A stretch of 24,109 bases of DNA from Bacteroidota bacterium (GTDB lineage: Bacteria > Bacteroidota > Bacteroidia > Chitinophagales > Chitinophagaceae). Both the position numbers and the translations under genes were made by a program. Position 1 is the stretch's first letter. Each line of letters begins with the position of its first letter. The notes under the pieces are model-generated. The model was not told the DNA's origin. It worked only from the letters and a program-made list of their open reading frames with translations, and made no database searches. Location: positions 1 to 24,109 of the forward strand of contig JAEZCV010000157.1 of NCBI GenBank assembly GCA_023429985.1. The letters are read 5' to 3'. Positions 14,617 to 23,618 of this stretch are shown here, piece after piece.

Positions 14617-16185
14617 TTATTTATCAGCTGTTAATAGTTCTTCGCCTTGAACAGGTTTGGGTTTTGGCTGTTTCAAGGGTAAAATAATTATAAATGATGC
14701 CCCCTTTCCCGGGGTGCTTTTTGCAGTAATCAGTCCATTGTGTTTATCAACGATCTTTTTTGCAATCGCAAGTCCAATGCCGGTGCCTTCAAATTCATCT
14801 CTTGAATAAAGCCGCTGGAATAAAATAAAGATCTTTTCAAGGTATTTTTCATCAAATCCAATTCCATTATCCCTGATCTCTATCCTGCAAAAAGGTCCTG
14901 TACTGTTACTTTCCGCATTAATATCAAGTGCATTTATTCTGGTAGCAGAAATATGCACTTGCGGTGATATTCCGGGCTGGGAAAACTTCAATGCATTGCT
15001 GATAATATTCTGAAACAATTGCCTTATTAAGCCTGGAGCCGCTTCCACTACCGGAATTTTTTCCAGTTCGAATCCAGCCTTTTTTTCCTTCACCACCAGT
15101 TCGAGGTCGTTAAGAATCTCCCGGATCACCAGGTTCAGATCTGTAGGTTGAAAAATATCGGGCTCGGAAAGTCTTGCAAAATTCAGAAGATCAGAAATGA
15201 GGTTGCTCATTCTTTTAGACGACTGGATGATCTTTTCCAGGTATTTTATGTTTGATTCGCTCCCGGAAATATTTTCTTTCAGCATGTTTCCAAAGAACTG
15301 GATCTTACGCAGCGGCTCTTTTAAATCGTGTGAAGCAACCGATGCAAACTGCTGCAGGTCGTGGTTACTGATCTCCAGTTCACGGTTCATTTTCACCAGT
15401 TCTTCCGTTCTTTCTTCCACTCTTTTTTCCAGTAATTCATTAATTGTTTTCTGGTGATTGATGTCGGTGAATGTGCCAACCCATTTTGTAATTTTCTCCT
15501 GCACAATTACAGGAGTTGCTCTTAAAAGGAAATAACGGTATTCTTCGCTTTCCAGTGACTTGATACGCACTTCAAATTCTACCGGTTCACTTCCTTGTAT
15601 CTGCTCGAGCCATTTTTGTTCAAGATTTGCATCGGATGGATGTGACTGGGGAAAATGGCTGGCAGACTTTGCAAACTTCAGCCACTGTCTGTTTACTGTA
15701 TCAATAGTACCATCCGGCCTTGCGGTAAAAGCAATTTGCGGAATGGATTCGAGTGTTGATTCCAGTTCCTTCACCGTTCCTGTGAGGGCCTTCTCTGCAG
15801 CCTGAAGTGCCTGTGTATTTTCATAAAGCTTTTGAAAATTACGCACTTTAAGTATGAGGATATCGGGGTCAACAGGTTTGGTAAGATAATCTACTGCACC
15901 TGATTCAAATCCTTTTGTTATGAATTTTTTATGGGTGTTTACTGCCGAAAGAAATATGATTGGAATGTCCTTGGTTTTTCTAAAACCTGTAATGGCTTCT
16001 GCCACTTCAAAACCATCCATATTAGGCATCTGAACATCCAGGATAATAAGGCTGTAATCCTGCTTTAAGATTTTTTTCAATGCCTCTTCACCCGAAATGG
16101 CATCATCTGTTTGAAATCCATGCAGCTCAAGAATACTTTTCAAAGAAAAAATATTCTCTTTTTTATCATCAACAATCAATATCAT
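14617..16185 (-). CDS. Soluble receiver-PAS-histidine kinase
   Basis: This is 522 residues without membrane segments. An N-terminal receiver (residues 1-120) has the acidic pair DD near residue 6, phospho-acceptor D50 (LIILDVQMP), S80 and K103 (LTKPVD). A PAS domain spans about 140-245 (IPQIAFTARPDGTIDTVN, ending in FTDINHQK). A short coiled coil leads to the HisKA helix with H286 in VASHDLKEPLRK, a CheA-unlike, bacteriophytochrome-type H-box. The ATPase has NIISNALKF, DNGIGF and EGTGIGLAIAKKIV. The receiver-first order suggests it is itself controlled by another kinase, for example its operon neighbour. It is the first gene of the leftward signalling operon. AGGAAA lies immediately before the ATG. 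The proline/lysine-rich C-terminal tail (after 504) is unstructured. Confidence 0.92.
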   Translation of the reverse strand: MILIVDDKKENIFSLKSILELHGFQTDDAISGEEALKKILKQDYSLIILDVQMPNMDGFEVAEAITGFRKTKDIPIIFLSAVNTHKKFITKGFESGAVDYLTKPVDPDILILKVRNFQKLYENTQALQAAEKALTGTVKELESTLESIPQIAFTARPDGTIDTVNRQWLKFAKSASHFPQSHPSDANLEQKWLEQIQGSEPVEFEVRIKSLESEEYRYFLLRATPVIVQEKITKWVGTFTDINHQKTINELLEKRVEERTEELVKMNRELEISNHDLQQFASVASHDLKEPLRKIQFFGNMLKENISGSESNIKYLEKIIQSSKRMSNLISDLLNFARLSEPDIFQPTDLNLVIREILNDLELVVKEKKAGFELEKIPVVEAAPGLIRQLFQNIISNALKFSQPGISPQVHISATRINALDINAESNSTGPFCRIEIRDNGIGFDEKYLEKIFILFQRLYSRDEFEGTGIGLAIAKKIVDKHNGLITAKSTPGKGASFIIILPLKQPKPKPVQGEELLTADK

Positions 16186-16320
16186 TTCCTGGTAAGGGGT
16201 TATTAGGGAAAGAAACGAATTTATAATAAAAATCGGTAGGGATAGTTATGTAGTCGTATAGGGGAAATTAATGTGATGGTGTAGAAGAATTTATTAGGTA
16301 GTTCTTTTAAATTTTGTTTT

Positions 16321-16400
16321 GAACCACGGAGCCACGAAGGGCAAAGAGTAACACAGAGGTTTTCTCTGTGAAACTTTGTGCCTCCTTGGCTCCGTGGTTC
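16321..16400. repeat. 80-bp imperfect palindrome / long hairpin
   Basis: The arms at 16321-16358 and 16364-16400 pair over about 30 of 37 positions around a five-base loop (GTTTT). The outer 14 bases (GAACCACGGAGCCA and its complement at 16387-16400) and the inner CACAGAG/CTCTGTG are perfect. I recall similar CCACGGAGxCACGxAGG elements dispersed in many bacterial genomes. It sits between rimO and the downstream kinase operon on the same strand. It may stop or slow rimO transcription, although neither side has a U-tract after the stem. Confidence 0.85.
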
Positions 16401-16419
16401 CCTCCCTCAAAAATCTAAT

Positions 16420-17730
16420 TTAATTTACAACCACCCCTTCAAGGTCGTAATCGAAGGCTTTTTCGATCCTCACATTGTAGAAATTACCGGGCTGAATGGT
16501 CTTATCCGGCTGGATGATCACCTCGTTATCCACTTCAACACTATCAAATTCGGTACGGCCAATAAACCTGCCCGCTTCCTTTTTATCTACCAGCACCTTG
16601 AATGTTTGCCCGATCTTCTCCTGGTTCTTTTCCAGGCTGATATCCTGTTGAACACTCATAATATCCTCCGCCCTTCTTTGTTTTTCATCGGCAGCAACAT
16701 CATCAACGAGGCCGTGGGCAGAAGTATTTTCTTCGTGGGAATAAGTAAAGATGCCTACACGATCAAATCTTTGCTTTTCCAGGAATGCTTTTAATTCTTC
16801 AACATCATCAAGGGTTTCTCCGGGAAAACCTGTAATAAGTGTGGTGCGAATGCAAATGCCGGGAACCTTATCACGGATCTGCATAATCAAACCTTCCATT
16901 TCTGCTCTTGTGATCTGACGCTTCATAGCTTTCAGCATATTGTCGGCCGCATGCTGCAGCGGCATATCAATATAATTGCAGATATTATCTCTTTCCTTCA
17001 TAACATCAAGGATGTCCATGGGAAATTTATGCGGATAGGCATAATGAAGGCGTATCCATTCTATGCCGGGAACATCGCTCAGCCTTTTTAAAAGGTCGGG
17101 CAACATTCTTTTTTTATAAAGATCGAGGCCGTAATAAGTAAGTTCCTGTGCTATCAGCATAATTTCTTTTACGCCCCTTAAAGCCAGTTGGGTGGCTTCG
17201 TTCACCAGGTCATCCATAGAACGGCTGACATGCTGACCGCGCATCAACGGTATGGCACAAAAGGCGCAGGTTCTGTTGCAGCCTTCAGAAATTTTCATGT
17301 AAGCATAATGCTGGGGCGTAGCAAGAAGGCGCTCGCCAATTAATTCAGCTTTATAATCTGCTTCAAATTTTTTTAAGATAAGCGGAAGTTCCATGGTACC
17401 GAACCAGGCATCCACTTCCGGGATATTTTGTTCAAGGTCTTCGCGGTAACGCTGGCTCAGGCAGCCGGTAACATAAACCTTATCGAGTTTTCCTCTTTGC
17501 TTAAGGTTTACCTGTTCTATTATTGTATTAATGCTTTCTTCCTTGGCTTTATCAATAAAACCGCAGGTATTTACAATCACAATATTATGATCGCGCTTAG
17601 CACTTTCGTGAACCACATCAATTTCATTGGCCATCAATTGTCCGCTCAGCACTTCGCTGTCCACCATATTCTTGCTGCATCCGAGCGTGATAATATTGAC
17701 CTTATCTTTTTTTAGTGTTCTTGCTTTCAT
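16420..17730 (-). CDS. rimO: Ribosomal protein S12 methylthiotransferase RimO
   Basis: This 436-residue radical-SAM enzyme adds a methylthio group to a conserved Asp of ribosomal protein S12. The N-terminal iron-sulfur domain has C18 (TLGCSKN), C56 (NTCGFI) and C90 (VTGCLSQ). The radical-SAM cluster is C151-C155-C158 (SEGCNRTCAFC), and a TRAM domain ends the protein (about 370-436). TLGCSKNMVDSE is typical of RimO rather than MiaB. I start at the ATG at 17730; an in-frame TTG at 17751 would add seven residues that are not expected. Length and motifs are normal. It is divergent from the mrp operon and seems to be transcribed independently of the kinase operon. Confidence 0.95.
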   Translation of the reverse strand: MKARTLKKDKVNIITLGCSKNMVDSEVLSGQLMANEIDVVHESAKRDHNIVIVNTCGFIDKAKEESINTIIEQVNLKQRGKLDKVYVTGCLSQRYREDLEQNIPEVDAWFGTMELPLILKKFEADYKAELIGERLLATPQHYAYMKISEGCNRTCAFCAIPLMRGQHVSRSMDDLVNEATQLALRGVKEIMLIAQELTYYGLDLYKKRMLPDLLKRLSDVPGIEWIRLHYAYPHKFPMDILDVMKERDNICNYIDMPLQHAADNMLKAMKRQITRAEMEGLIMQIRDKVPGICIRTTLITGFPGETLDDVEELKAFLEKQRFDRVGIFTYSHEENTSAHGLVDDVAADEKQRRAEDIMSVQQDISLEKNQEKIGQTFKVLVDKKEAGRFIGRTEFDSVEVDNEVIIQPDKTIQPGNFYNVRIEKAFDYDLEGVVVN

Positions 17731-17815
17731 TAGCTGTTGAGAAAGCGGCAAAGGTAGCTGTAAAAAGGCTTGTTTAATGTTTAGAATAGCCTAAAAGCAT
17801 AAGCAGGAAGGATAA

Positions 17816-17842
17816 GCTTTTCATTCAGATAACTTAAATTTG
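17816..17842 (+). promoter_or_regulatory. Candidate Bacteroidota promoter for the mrp operon
   Basis: TAAATTTG at 17835-17842 matches the TAnnTTTG -7 element of Bacteroidota sigma factors. A T-rich GCTTTT about 19 bases upstream is a weak -33 element. Transcription would start near 17849, about 47 bp before the ATG of mrpA at 17896. The site is in the 165-bp spacer between divergent rimO and mrpA. Confidence 0.4.
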
Positions 17843-17895
17843 CTGCCATCCCTTGAAATGCCTTAACTGATTTTCTAACCATTCGAAATTTCCAG

Positions 17896-20205
17896 ATGCT
17901 TTTAGCTGTTCTTTCAGGATTTATAACTGCTCTTTTTTTGGTTGTTGCCGGAAAATTCCTGAAAGGCAAACTTTCTTTATTATTTGCAGCCCTTCCACTT
18001 ACCTTATTTATATATTTTCTGCAATATGTTCCTGCGGTAGCGAAAGGAAACCCTGTTTATCTTGAATATCCCTGGATCCCTTCAATCGGGATTAATTTTG
18101 ATTTTTACCTTGATGGGCTTTCCATGCTTTTCTGCTTATTGATCACAGGAATTGGAACTCTTGTATTTATTTATGCTTCATCTTATTTAAAAAATCATCA
18201 TTACCTCGACAGGTTCTTTGGCTTCCTTTGCATGTTCATGGGCTCTATGCTGGGGCTTGTGCTTTCAGATAATTTATTTACCCTGTTCGTTTTTTGGGAA
18301 CTTACCAGCATCAGTTCATTTTTTTTGATAGGCTTTAATAACGAAGAAGCATCATCCAGAAAAAGTTCGCTGTTAGCCCTGGCTGTTACCGGGGGCGGAG
18401 GATTTTTACTACTTGCAGGATTTGTTATCCTTGGAAGTGCAGGAGGAAATTTTTCTATCCAGGAACTGATTGGTGCATCGGGTGAAATAAAGTCACATGC
18501 CTTATATGGACTTATTCTCCTGCTTGTTTTTGCAGGAGCTTTCACCAAGTCGGCGCAGTTTCCTTTTCACTTCTGGTTGCCCGGTGCAATGAAGGCACCA
18601 ACACCCGTTTCGGCCTACCTGCATTCTGCCACTATGGTAAAAGCAGGCATTTATTTACTGGCAAGATTAACTCCTGTGCTGGGAAATCACGAATACTGGA
18701 ATATGCCACTGATCATAGCAGGCGGCATTACCATGGTTTATACCGCTTTTCATAGTTTGTTCAGAACAGATTTAAAAGCCATTCTTGCTTACTCCACCAT
18801 TGCTGCGCTGGGCATACTTGTATTTTTAATAGGAATAGGAACACAACAGTCATTAATTGCAGCGGCAGTATTTATAATGGTGCATGCACTGTACAAAGCC
18901 AGTTTATTCTTAACAACAGGCGTGATCGATCATGAAACCGGCACCAGGGATGTTACAAAACTAGGAGGACTTCGATCTGTACTTTTGCCCCTGGCTATTG
19001 CAGGAATGTTTGCCGCCTTATCAAATGCCGGCATACCGCTTACATTTGGTTTTCTGGGGAAGGACCTGATTTACGAAGCCACACTGCATACAAATTACAG
19101 CTGGGTACTTACAGTAGCAGCCATTATTACAAATATTCTTTTACTGTATGCCGGTTTTGTAGCCGGCATAAAACCATTTGCCGGGCAATCGAAAAAAGAA
19201 TTTGCATCGGTCCATCTTCCTTCCGTTTTAATGTGGGGACCTCCTTTATTATTAGGCATTGGTGGTATATTATTAGGAATTTTACCAGGGCTCATAGACC
19301 AGCCTATCATTCAGCCTGCAGTACTTGCCATGAATGGAGGCCCTGTTGATATTTCATTAAAGATCTGGCATGGTTTCAATCTTGTTCTTTTACTAAGCAG
19401 CATTACGCTGGCCGCAGGATTCATTTTATATTTTCTTGCGAAACCTTCTTATAAAAAAACAAGGTTCATTGAGAGATTTAATTTCTTCTCCCCTCATACA
19501 ATTATCCTAAGAATGTCGGATGCGGTTAAAAAGTTTGCCCACTGGTATACAGCTGTGATGCAAAATGGAAGATTGAGGATCTACCTTCTTACGATAATTA
19601 TTTTTCTTACCGGTTTATTAGCGTATAAATTATTTACCGGTGTGAATATTTATTTCTCAAGCTCAACATTTCAAAACATTACTTTATATGAAGTGGTTGT
19701 AGTGGCCATTACACTGGTGGCGGTTGGAATTACGGTGACTGCCGAATCGAGACTTACAGCTGTGGCTGCCATGGGTGTGGTAGGTTATTGCATTTGTTTA
19801 TTGTTTGTATTTTATAGTGCGCCCGACCTTGCAATGACACAGTTTACAATTGATACCCTGACGGTGGTACTGTTTGTACTGGTACTTTTTAAACTGCCAC
19901 CTTTTTTAAATTTCACCAATAAAAAAGCGAAGTTTAGAGATAGCGTTGTTTCCATTTTTTTTGGCGGGTTGATCGCACTTATAGCTCTTGAAGTTTTAAA
20001 TGAACCGGTGCAAAAAGATATCAGCAGTTTCTATGGCGCTAATGCCTACCTTCTTGCCAAAGGCAAAAATATTGTAAATGTTATTATTGTTGACTTTCGT
20101 GCCATTGATACAATGGTTGAAATAACCGTTTTAACCATTGCAGCTATTGGTGTTTACAGTCTGTTGAAATTAAGGATCAATAAAAAAGGAGAAAACCAGT
20201 TATGA
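17896..20205 (+). CDS. mrpA: Na+/H+ antiporter subunit MrpA
   Basis: This 769-residue polytopic membrane protein is the large subunit of the Mrp (Mnh) antiporter, related to complex I NuoL. Residue E135 in FWELTSISSFFLIGF, K218 in GAFTKSAQFPFHFWLP, H243 and K249 (LHSATMVKAG) match the conserved ion-translocating and structural residues of this superfamily. The C-terminal third carries the Mrp-specific domain, including MVEITVLTIAAIGVYSLL near the end. Mrp exchanges cytoplasmic Na+ (and other cations) for protons and supports pH and salt tolerance. The complete mrpB-G set follows, which rules out a lone NuoL. The gene overlaps mrpB by four bases (ATGA). Confidence 0.95.
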   Translation: MLLAVLSGFITALFLVVAGKFLKGKLSLLFAALPLTLFIYFLQYVPAVAKGNPVYLEYPWIPSIGINFDFYLDGLSMLFCLLITGIGTLVFIYASSYLKNHHYLDRFFGFLCMFMGSMLGLVLSDNLFTLFVFWELTSISSFFLIGFNNEEASSRKSSLLALAVTGGGGFLLLAGFVILGSAGGNFSIQELIGASGEIKSHALYGLILLLVFAGAFTKSAQFPFHFWLPGAMKAPTPVSAYLHSATMVKAGIYLLARLTPVLGNHEYWNMPLIIAGGITMVYTAFHSLFRTDLKAILAYSTIAALGILVFLIGIGTQQSLIAAAVFIMVHALYKASLFLTTGVIDHETGTRDVTKLGGLRSVLLPLAIAGMFAALSNAGIPLTFGFLGKDLIYEATLHTNYSWVLTVAAIITNILLLYAGFVAGIKPFAGQSKKEFASVHLPSVLMWGPPLLLGIGGILLGILPGLIDQPIIQPAVLAMNGGPVDISLKIWHGFNLVLLLSSITLAAGFILYFLAKPSYKKTRFIERFNFFSPHTIILRMSDAVKKFAHWYTAVMQNGRLRIYLLTIIIFLTGLLAYKLFTGVNIYFSSSTFQNITLYEVVVVAITLVAVGITVTAESRLTAVAAMGVVGYCICLLFVFYSAPDLAMTQFTIDTLTVVLFVLVLFKLPPFLNFTNKKAKFRDSVVSIFFGGLIALIALEVLNEPVQKDISSFYGANAYLLAKGKNIVNVIIVDFRAIDTMVEITVLTIAAIGVYSLLKLRINKKGENQL

Positions 20206-20618
20206 AGACGATCATACTTAAAATATCAAGTGATTACCTCCTGCCACTGCTGCTGTTGTTTTCGGTGTTTTTGCTTATGCGGGGTCACTATGAACCGGGT
20301 GGAGGTTTTGTGGGAGGATTGATAGCATCAATTGCTTTTGTACTTCATGCTTTTGCCAATGGATTAAAAACCACGTTGAAATTTATTAAATTTCATCCGG
20401 CAATTGCCATACCTATCGGGCTTTCATTATCCTTAGGTTCAGGAATGATTTCGTTGTTGATGGGATATCCTTTCATGACTACAATTTTTCTTACGCCATC
20501 CCTTCCTGTAATTGGAACAATAAGTACAGCTTTATTTTTTGATATAGGAGTATATCTTGTTGTGGTAGGTGTTGTGCTTACAATTTTATTCACTATCTCT
20601 GAAACTGTTGACCACTGA
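20202..20618 (+). CDS. mrpB: Na+/H+ antiporter subunit MrpB
   Basis: This 138-residue membrane protein has four hydrophobic segments. The hallmark is LMRGHYEPGGGFVGGLIASI (about 26-45), the RGHxxPGGGFxGG signature of MnhB/MrpB. Length is normal. It overlaps mrpA by four bases and shares one base with mrpC (stop TGA next to ATG), typical of coupled translation. Confidence 0.94.
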   Translation: MKTIILKISSDYLLPLLLLFSVFLLMRGHYEPGGGFVGGLIASIAFVLHAFANGLKTTLKFIKFHPAIAIPIGLSLSLGSGMISLLMGYPFMTTIFLTPSLPVIGTISTALFFDIGVYLVVVGVVLTILFTISETVDH

Positions 20619-20974
20619 TGGAATTAATACTTGCTTTACTGATCGGGGTATTTTATGGAGCAGGAATTTTTCTTATGCTCAGGAGAAGCATGGTTAAACT
20701 GCTTATAGGACTGGTGCTTTTAGGAAATGGTGCTAACATGTTGATCTTTTTATTGGGAGGAATAACTAAAGGAAAACCACCTGTAATTCCTCCTGATTCT
20801 AATATAATTGCGGAGCTCTATGCTGACCCGGTTCCGCAGGCTTTAATTCTTACCGCTATTGTAATCAGTTTTGCGCTCCAATCCTTTGCCATCACTTTAT
20901 TGAAAAGAGTATATGTGATATCCGGAACGGATGATCTCGACAAATTAAATATAACGGAGGACGATGACCTATGA
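20618..20974 (+). CDS. mrpC: Na+/H+ antiporter subunit MrpC
   Basis: This 118-residue protein is the NuoK-like subunit. It has three hydrophobic helices with a GNGANMLIFLLGG motif (about 36-49) and VPQALILTAIVISFALQSFAITL (67-90; Pro-Gln-Ala-Leu is highly conserved in MrpC). The acidic C-terminal tail (DDLDKLNITEDDDL) is cytoplasmic or peripheral. It overlaps mrpD by four bases. Expected partner of MrpA, MrpD and MrpG within the membrane arm. Confidence 0.94.
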   Translation: MELILALLIGVFYGAGIFLMLRRSMVKLLIGLVLLGNGANMLIFLLGGITKGKPPVIPPDSNIIAELYADPVPQALILTAIVISFALQSFAITLLKRVYVISGTDDLDKLNITEDDDL

Positions 20975-22476
20975 TCAGTAATACCATTTTATTCCCGGTT
21001 CTGGTTCATATGCTCATTGCCATATTACTGATCTTTTTCTGGCGAAAAGTAAAAACCCAAAAGATCATTAGTGTAATCGGGAACCTTTTCGCATTGTTAC
21101 TGAGTATTGAAGTGTTTTATCTAACATGGAATTCCGGTATTCAAACAACACAAGCTGGTGACTGGAAGGCACCTTTCGGGATCACTTTTGTAGCTGATGT
21201 TTTCAGCAGTACCATGGTATTACTTACCGGCATTGCAGGAGTAGCTGTGGGCCTGTTTTCAACTATCAGCATAAGGAGAGAAAGAATGAAGTATGGATTC
21301 TATCCTATTTTTCACCTGCTGTTAATGGGCTTGAACGGAGCTTTTCTTACCGGAGATATTTTTAATCTTTTTGTTTGGTTCGAGATCATCATCATTTCTT
21401 CGTTTGTATTACTTACGCTTGGCGGAAGAAAACTTCAAATGGGCGCAGGTATCAAATATGTAACTATTAACCTGCTGGCTTCATCGATTTTTCTCACTGC
21501 CATTGCTATTTTATACGGCCTTACAGGTAGCCTGAACATGGCTGATCTGTCGTTGAAGGTTGCCGCCCTGGAAAACCGGGGCCTGGTAAATGTAACCGCC
21601 ATGTTATTCTTTACCAGTTTTGGAATCAAGGCTGCCGTGTTCCCCCTATACTTCTGGCTTCCCGCTTCCTATCATACACCACCTTCTGCAATTGCAGCTA
21701 TTTTTGGCGGACTGCTTACTAAAGTGGGTGTGTATGCTTTGATAAGAACCTTTACCCTGATTTTTGTTCCAGATAGCTTTACTTCTAATGTGCTGGTCAT
21801 TGCTTCTGCTGCTACCTTAATAACGGGCGCTTTGGGTGCTCTTGTTAAAAAAGACATGCGAAAAATGTTTTCTTACCTGATAGTTTGCCATATCGGATTT
21901 TTAATAGCAGGACTAGGATTATTTACAGAATTGGCAGTTCTGGGTGCTGTTTTTTACCTGATCCAGGATATAATGGTTAAAACAAATCTATTCCTTATCA
22001 GTGGCCTCATTACCAAGATCAGGGGCTCGGTGCATTATTCTGAAAATGGTGGCTTGTATAAAGACTACCCTAAGATATCGCTGCTGGTTGCCATAGTGAT
22101 TTTTTCAGTTGCAGGCATACCTCCCTTATCGGGTTTCTGGCCTAAGATCTATTTATTCCAGGCCGGCATGGCCAGTGGTTATTATATGCTGGTTGTAGCT
22201 ATGATTATTGCAAGTTTTCTTACTTTATACGTGCTTGCAAAGTTCTGGATGGAAGTTTTCTGGAAACCAAAACCGGAAGTCGAAGGCATAGAAAAGGACC
22301 AGTTTCGACTTATGAAAAAATGGGACCGGGTTTGGATGATGTTACCTATTATAGGACTGGCAGCAGTTTCACTTTTTATTGGGCTGGGAGCTGAAACTAT
22401 AATGAAAGTTTCCCAAAAGATCGCGGCCGACCTGATGGATACAGGACCTTATATTAAAACAGTACTTGGTTTATAA
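20971..22476 (+). CDS. mrpD: Na+/H+ antiporter subunit MrpD
   Basis: This 501-residue membrane protein is the second antiporter-like subunit, related to NuoM/NuoN. E138 in FNLFVWFEIIIISS, K220 in SFGIKAAVFPLYFWLPASYHT and K251 in GGLLTKVGVYALIR are the conserved charged residues of the proton-translocation path. Length is typical. MrpD pairs with MrpA in the heptameric antiporter. The gene begins within mrpC and ends nine bases before mrpE. Confidence 0.95.
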   Translation: MISNTILFPVLVHMLIAILLIFFWRKVKTQKIISVIGNLFALLLSIEVFYLTWNSGIQTTQAGDWKAPFGITFVADVFSSTMVLLTGIAGVAVGLFSTISIRRERMKYGFYPIFHLLLMGLNGAFLTGDIFNLFVWFEIIIISSFVLLTLGGRKLQMGAGIKYVTINLLASSIFLTAIAILYGLTGSLNMADLSLKVAALENRGLVNVTAMLFFTSFGIKAAVFPLYFWLPASYHTPPSAIAAIFGGLLTKVGVYALIRTFTLIFVPDSFTSNVLVIASAATLITGALGALVKKDMRKMFSYLIVCHIGFLIAGLGLFTELAVLGAVFYLIQDIMVKTNLFLISGLITKIRGSVHYSENGGLYKDYPKISLLVAIVIFSVAGIPPLSGFWPKIYLFQAGMASGYYMLVVAMIIASFLTLYVLAKFWMEVFWKPKPEVEGIEKDQFRLMKKWDRVWMMLPIIGLAAVSLFIGLGAETIMKVSQKIAADLMDTGPYIKTVLGL

Positions 22477-22485
22477 ACTCTATTT

Positions 22486-22959
22486 ATGGTAAAAAGATTA
22501 TTAATGAATTTGCTTCTTACCCTGATCTGGATGGCGCTCACGGGTAAGTTCATTTTGGTGAATTTCATTTTTGGTTACATACTGAGCTTTTTTATACTCT
22601 GGATGATGGCCAGAACCCCTGGAGAAAAAAGATATTTTTACCGCCTGCCCAGGATCATTTCTTTTATTTTATATTTTTTAAAAGAACTTGTAAATTCCAA
22701 CATCCAGGTTGCATATAATGTAATCCGACCAAAATTTATGAAACCCGGAATTGTAAAAGTACCCATAGATGCCAAAACTGATCTTGAAATTACCCTTCTC
22801 TCAAGTATAATAACACTTACCCCGGGAAGTTTGGTTGTGGATGTTTCGGATGATAAAAAAGTCCTTTACATACACGCCATGTATGTGAAAGACAGGGAAA
22901 GTTTTATTCATGGCATTAAAACCGGTTTTGAAAAAAGACTTCTGGAGATTTTACGATGA
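22486..22959 (+). CDS. mrpE: Na+/H+ antiporter subunit MrpE
   Basis: This is 157 residues: two N-terminal hydrophobic segments (NLLLTLIWMALTGKFILVNFIFGYILSFFILWMM), then a cytoplasmic alpha/beta domain containing SSIITLTPGSLVVDV, the MrpE hallmark. Length is normal. It overlaps mrpF by four bases. MrpE is needed for assembly of the antiporter in characterised systems. Confidence 0.93.
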   Translation: MVKRLLMNLLLTLIWMALTGKFILVNFIFGYILSFFILWMMARTPGEKRYFYRLPRIISFILYFLKELVNSNIQVAYNVIRPKFMKPGIVKVPIDAKTDLEITLLSSIITLTPGSLVVDVSDDKKVLYIHAMYVKDRESFIHGIKTGFEKRLLEILR

Positions 22960-23231
22960 GTTTATATAACTTTCTTTTTTATATAATTATCCCCATTTTA
23001 AGCCTGTCTATTGTATTGGTATTTATTAGGTTTATTAAAGGTCCAAGCATTGTTGACAGGGTTATAGCCCTTGATCTTATTATTACTATAGGCATTGGTA
23101 TCATTGCAGCCTACAGCATTATTTCCAAACAGCCTACCTTCCTCGATATTGCCATGATACTGGCACTAATTGCGTTTTTATCAACCGTGGCATTTGCCTA
23201 TTACCTTGAAAAAAGAGAAAAAAATGGGTGA
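22956..23231 (+). CDS. mrpF: Na+/H+ antiporter subunit MrpF
   Basis: This 91-residue protein has three helices and the motif RFIKGPSIVDRVIALDLI (about 25-42), a standard MrpF signature (RGPxxxDRVxALD). The conserved Asp in the DRV motif is important for Na+ transport in other MrpF proteins. Overlaps mrpG by eight bases. Confidence 0.94.
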   Translation: MSLYNFLFYIIIPILSLSIVLVFIRFIKGPSIVDRVIALDLIITIGIGIIAAYSIISKQPTFLDIAMILALIAFLSTVAFAYYLEKREKNG

Positions 23232-23616
23232 TACCTTTTTAATGATATTATGCGGTTTGGGTGCTTTGTTTATTTTACTGGCTGCAGTGGGAATAGTGCG
23301 GATGCCTGATTTTTACCTGCGCATATCTGTAACTACCAAGGCCGCAACCCTGGGAATTGGAATGATCCTGATTGCTGCGGCAATTTTTTTTGGAGAGATA
23401 GGTGTTAGCTCAAGAGTTATAGCCATCATATTTTTCCTTTTTATTACAGCCCCTGTGGGTGCCCACATGATAGGCAGAACGGCTTATTTTATAGGAACCC
23501 GTCTCTGGAAGAATAATGTATTGGATGAATTGAAAGGTCAATATGATAAGGATAGTCACCTGTTGAAAAGTGGCGATGAATCAACAGTTGAGGATATTCC
23601 GGCCAAGGATGAATGA
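23224..23616 (+). CDS. mrpG: Na+/H+ antiporter subunit MrpG
   Basis: This is 130 residues from the ATG at 23224; an upstream in-frame ATG at 23170 would run 62 bases into mrpF and is not needed. Three hydrophobic helices include LAAVGIVRMPDFYLRISVTT and KAATLGIGMILI, which are MrpG hallmarks. The C-terminal tail is charged and soluble. It is the last gene of the operon and ends two bases before the stop of the convergent ftsY gene, with no visible terminator. Confidence 0.94.
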   Translation: MGDTFLMILCGLGALFILLAAVGIVRMPDFYLRISVTTKAATLGIGMILIAAAIFFGEIGVSSRVIAIIFFLFITAPVGAHMIGRTAYFIGTRLWKNNVLDELKGQYDKDSHLLKSGDESTVEDIPAKDE

Positions 23617-23618
23617 TC

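Noticed and set aside
10602..16185. Chemotaxis operon controlling flagella
   Set aside because: No CheA, CheW, CheY of the chemotaxis type or receptor is present; CheR/CheB occur here with ordinary sensor kinases.
17896..22476. mrpA and mrpD as respiratory complex I subunits
   Set aside because: The full A-B-C-D-E-F-G order, the MrpA C-terminal domain and the MrpB/E/F/G signatures identify an Mrp antiporter; no other nuo genes are present.
23170..23226. Upstream start for mrpG
   Set aside because: The extra 18 residues are an out-of-frame read of mrpF; the ATG at 23224 begins the normal MrpG N terminus.
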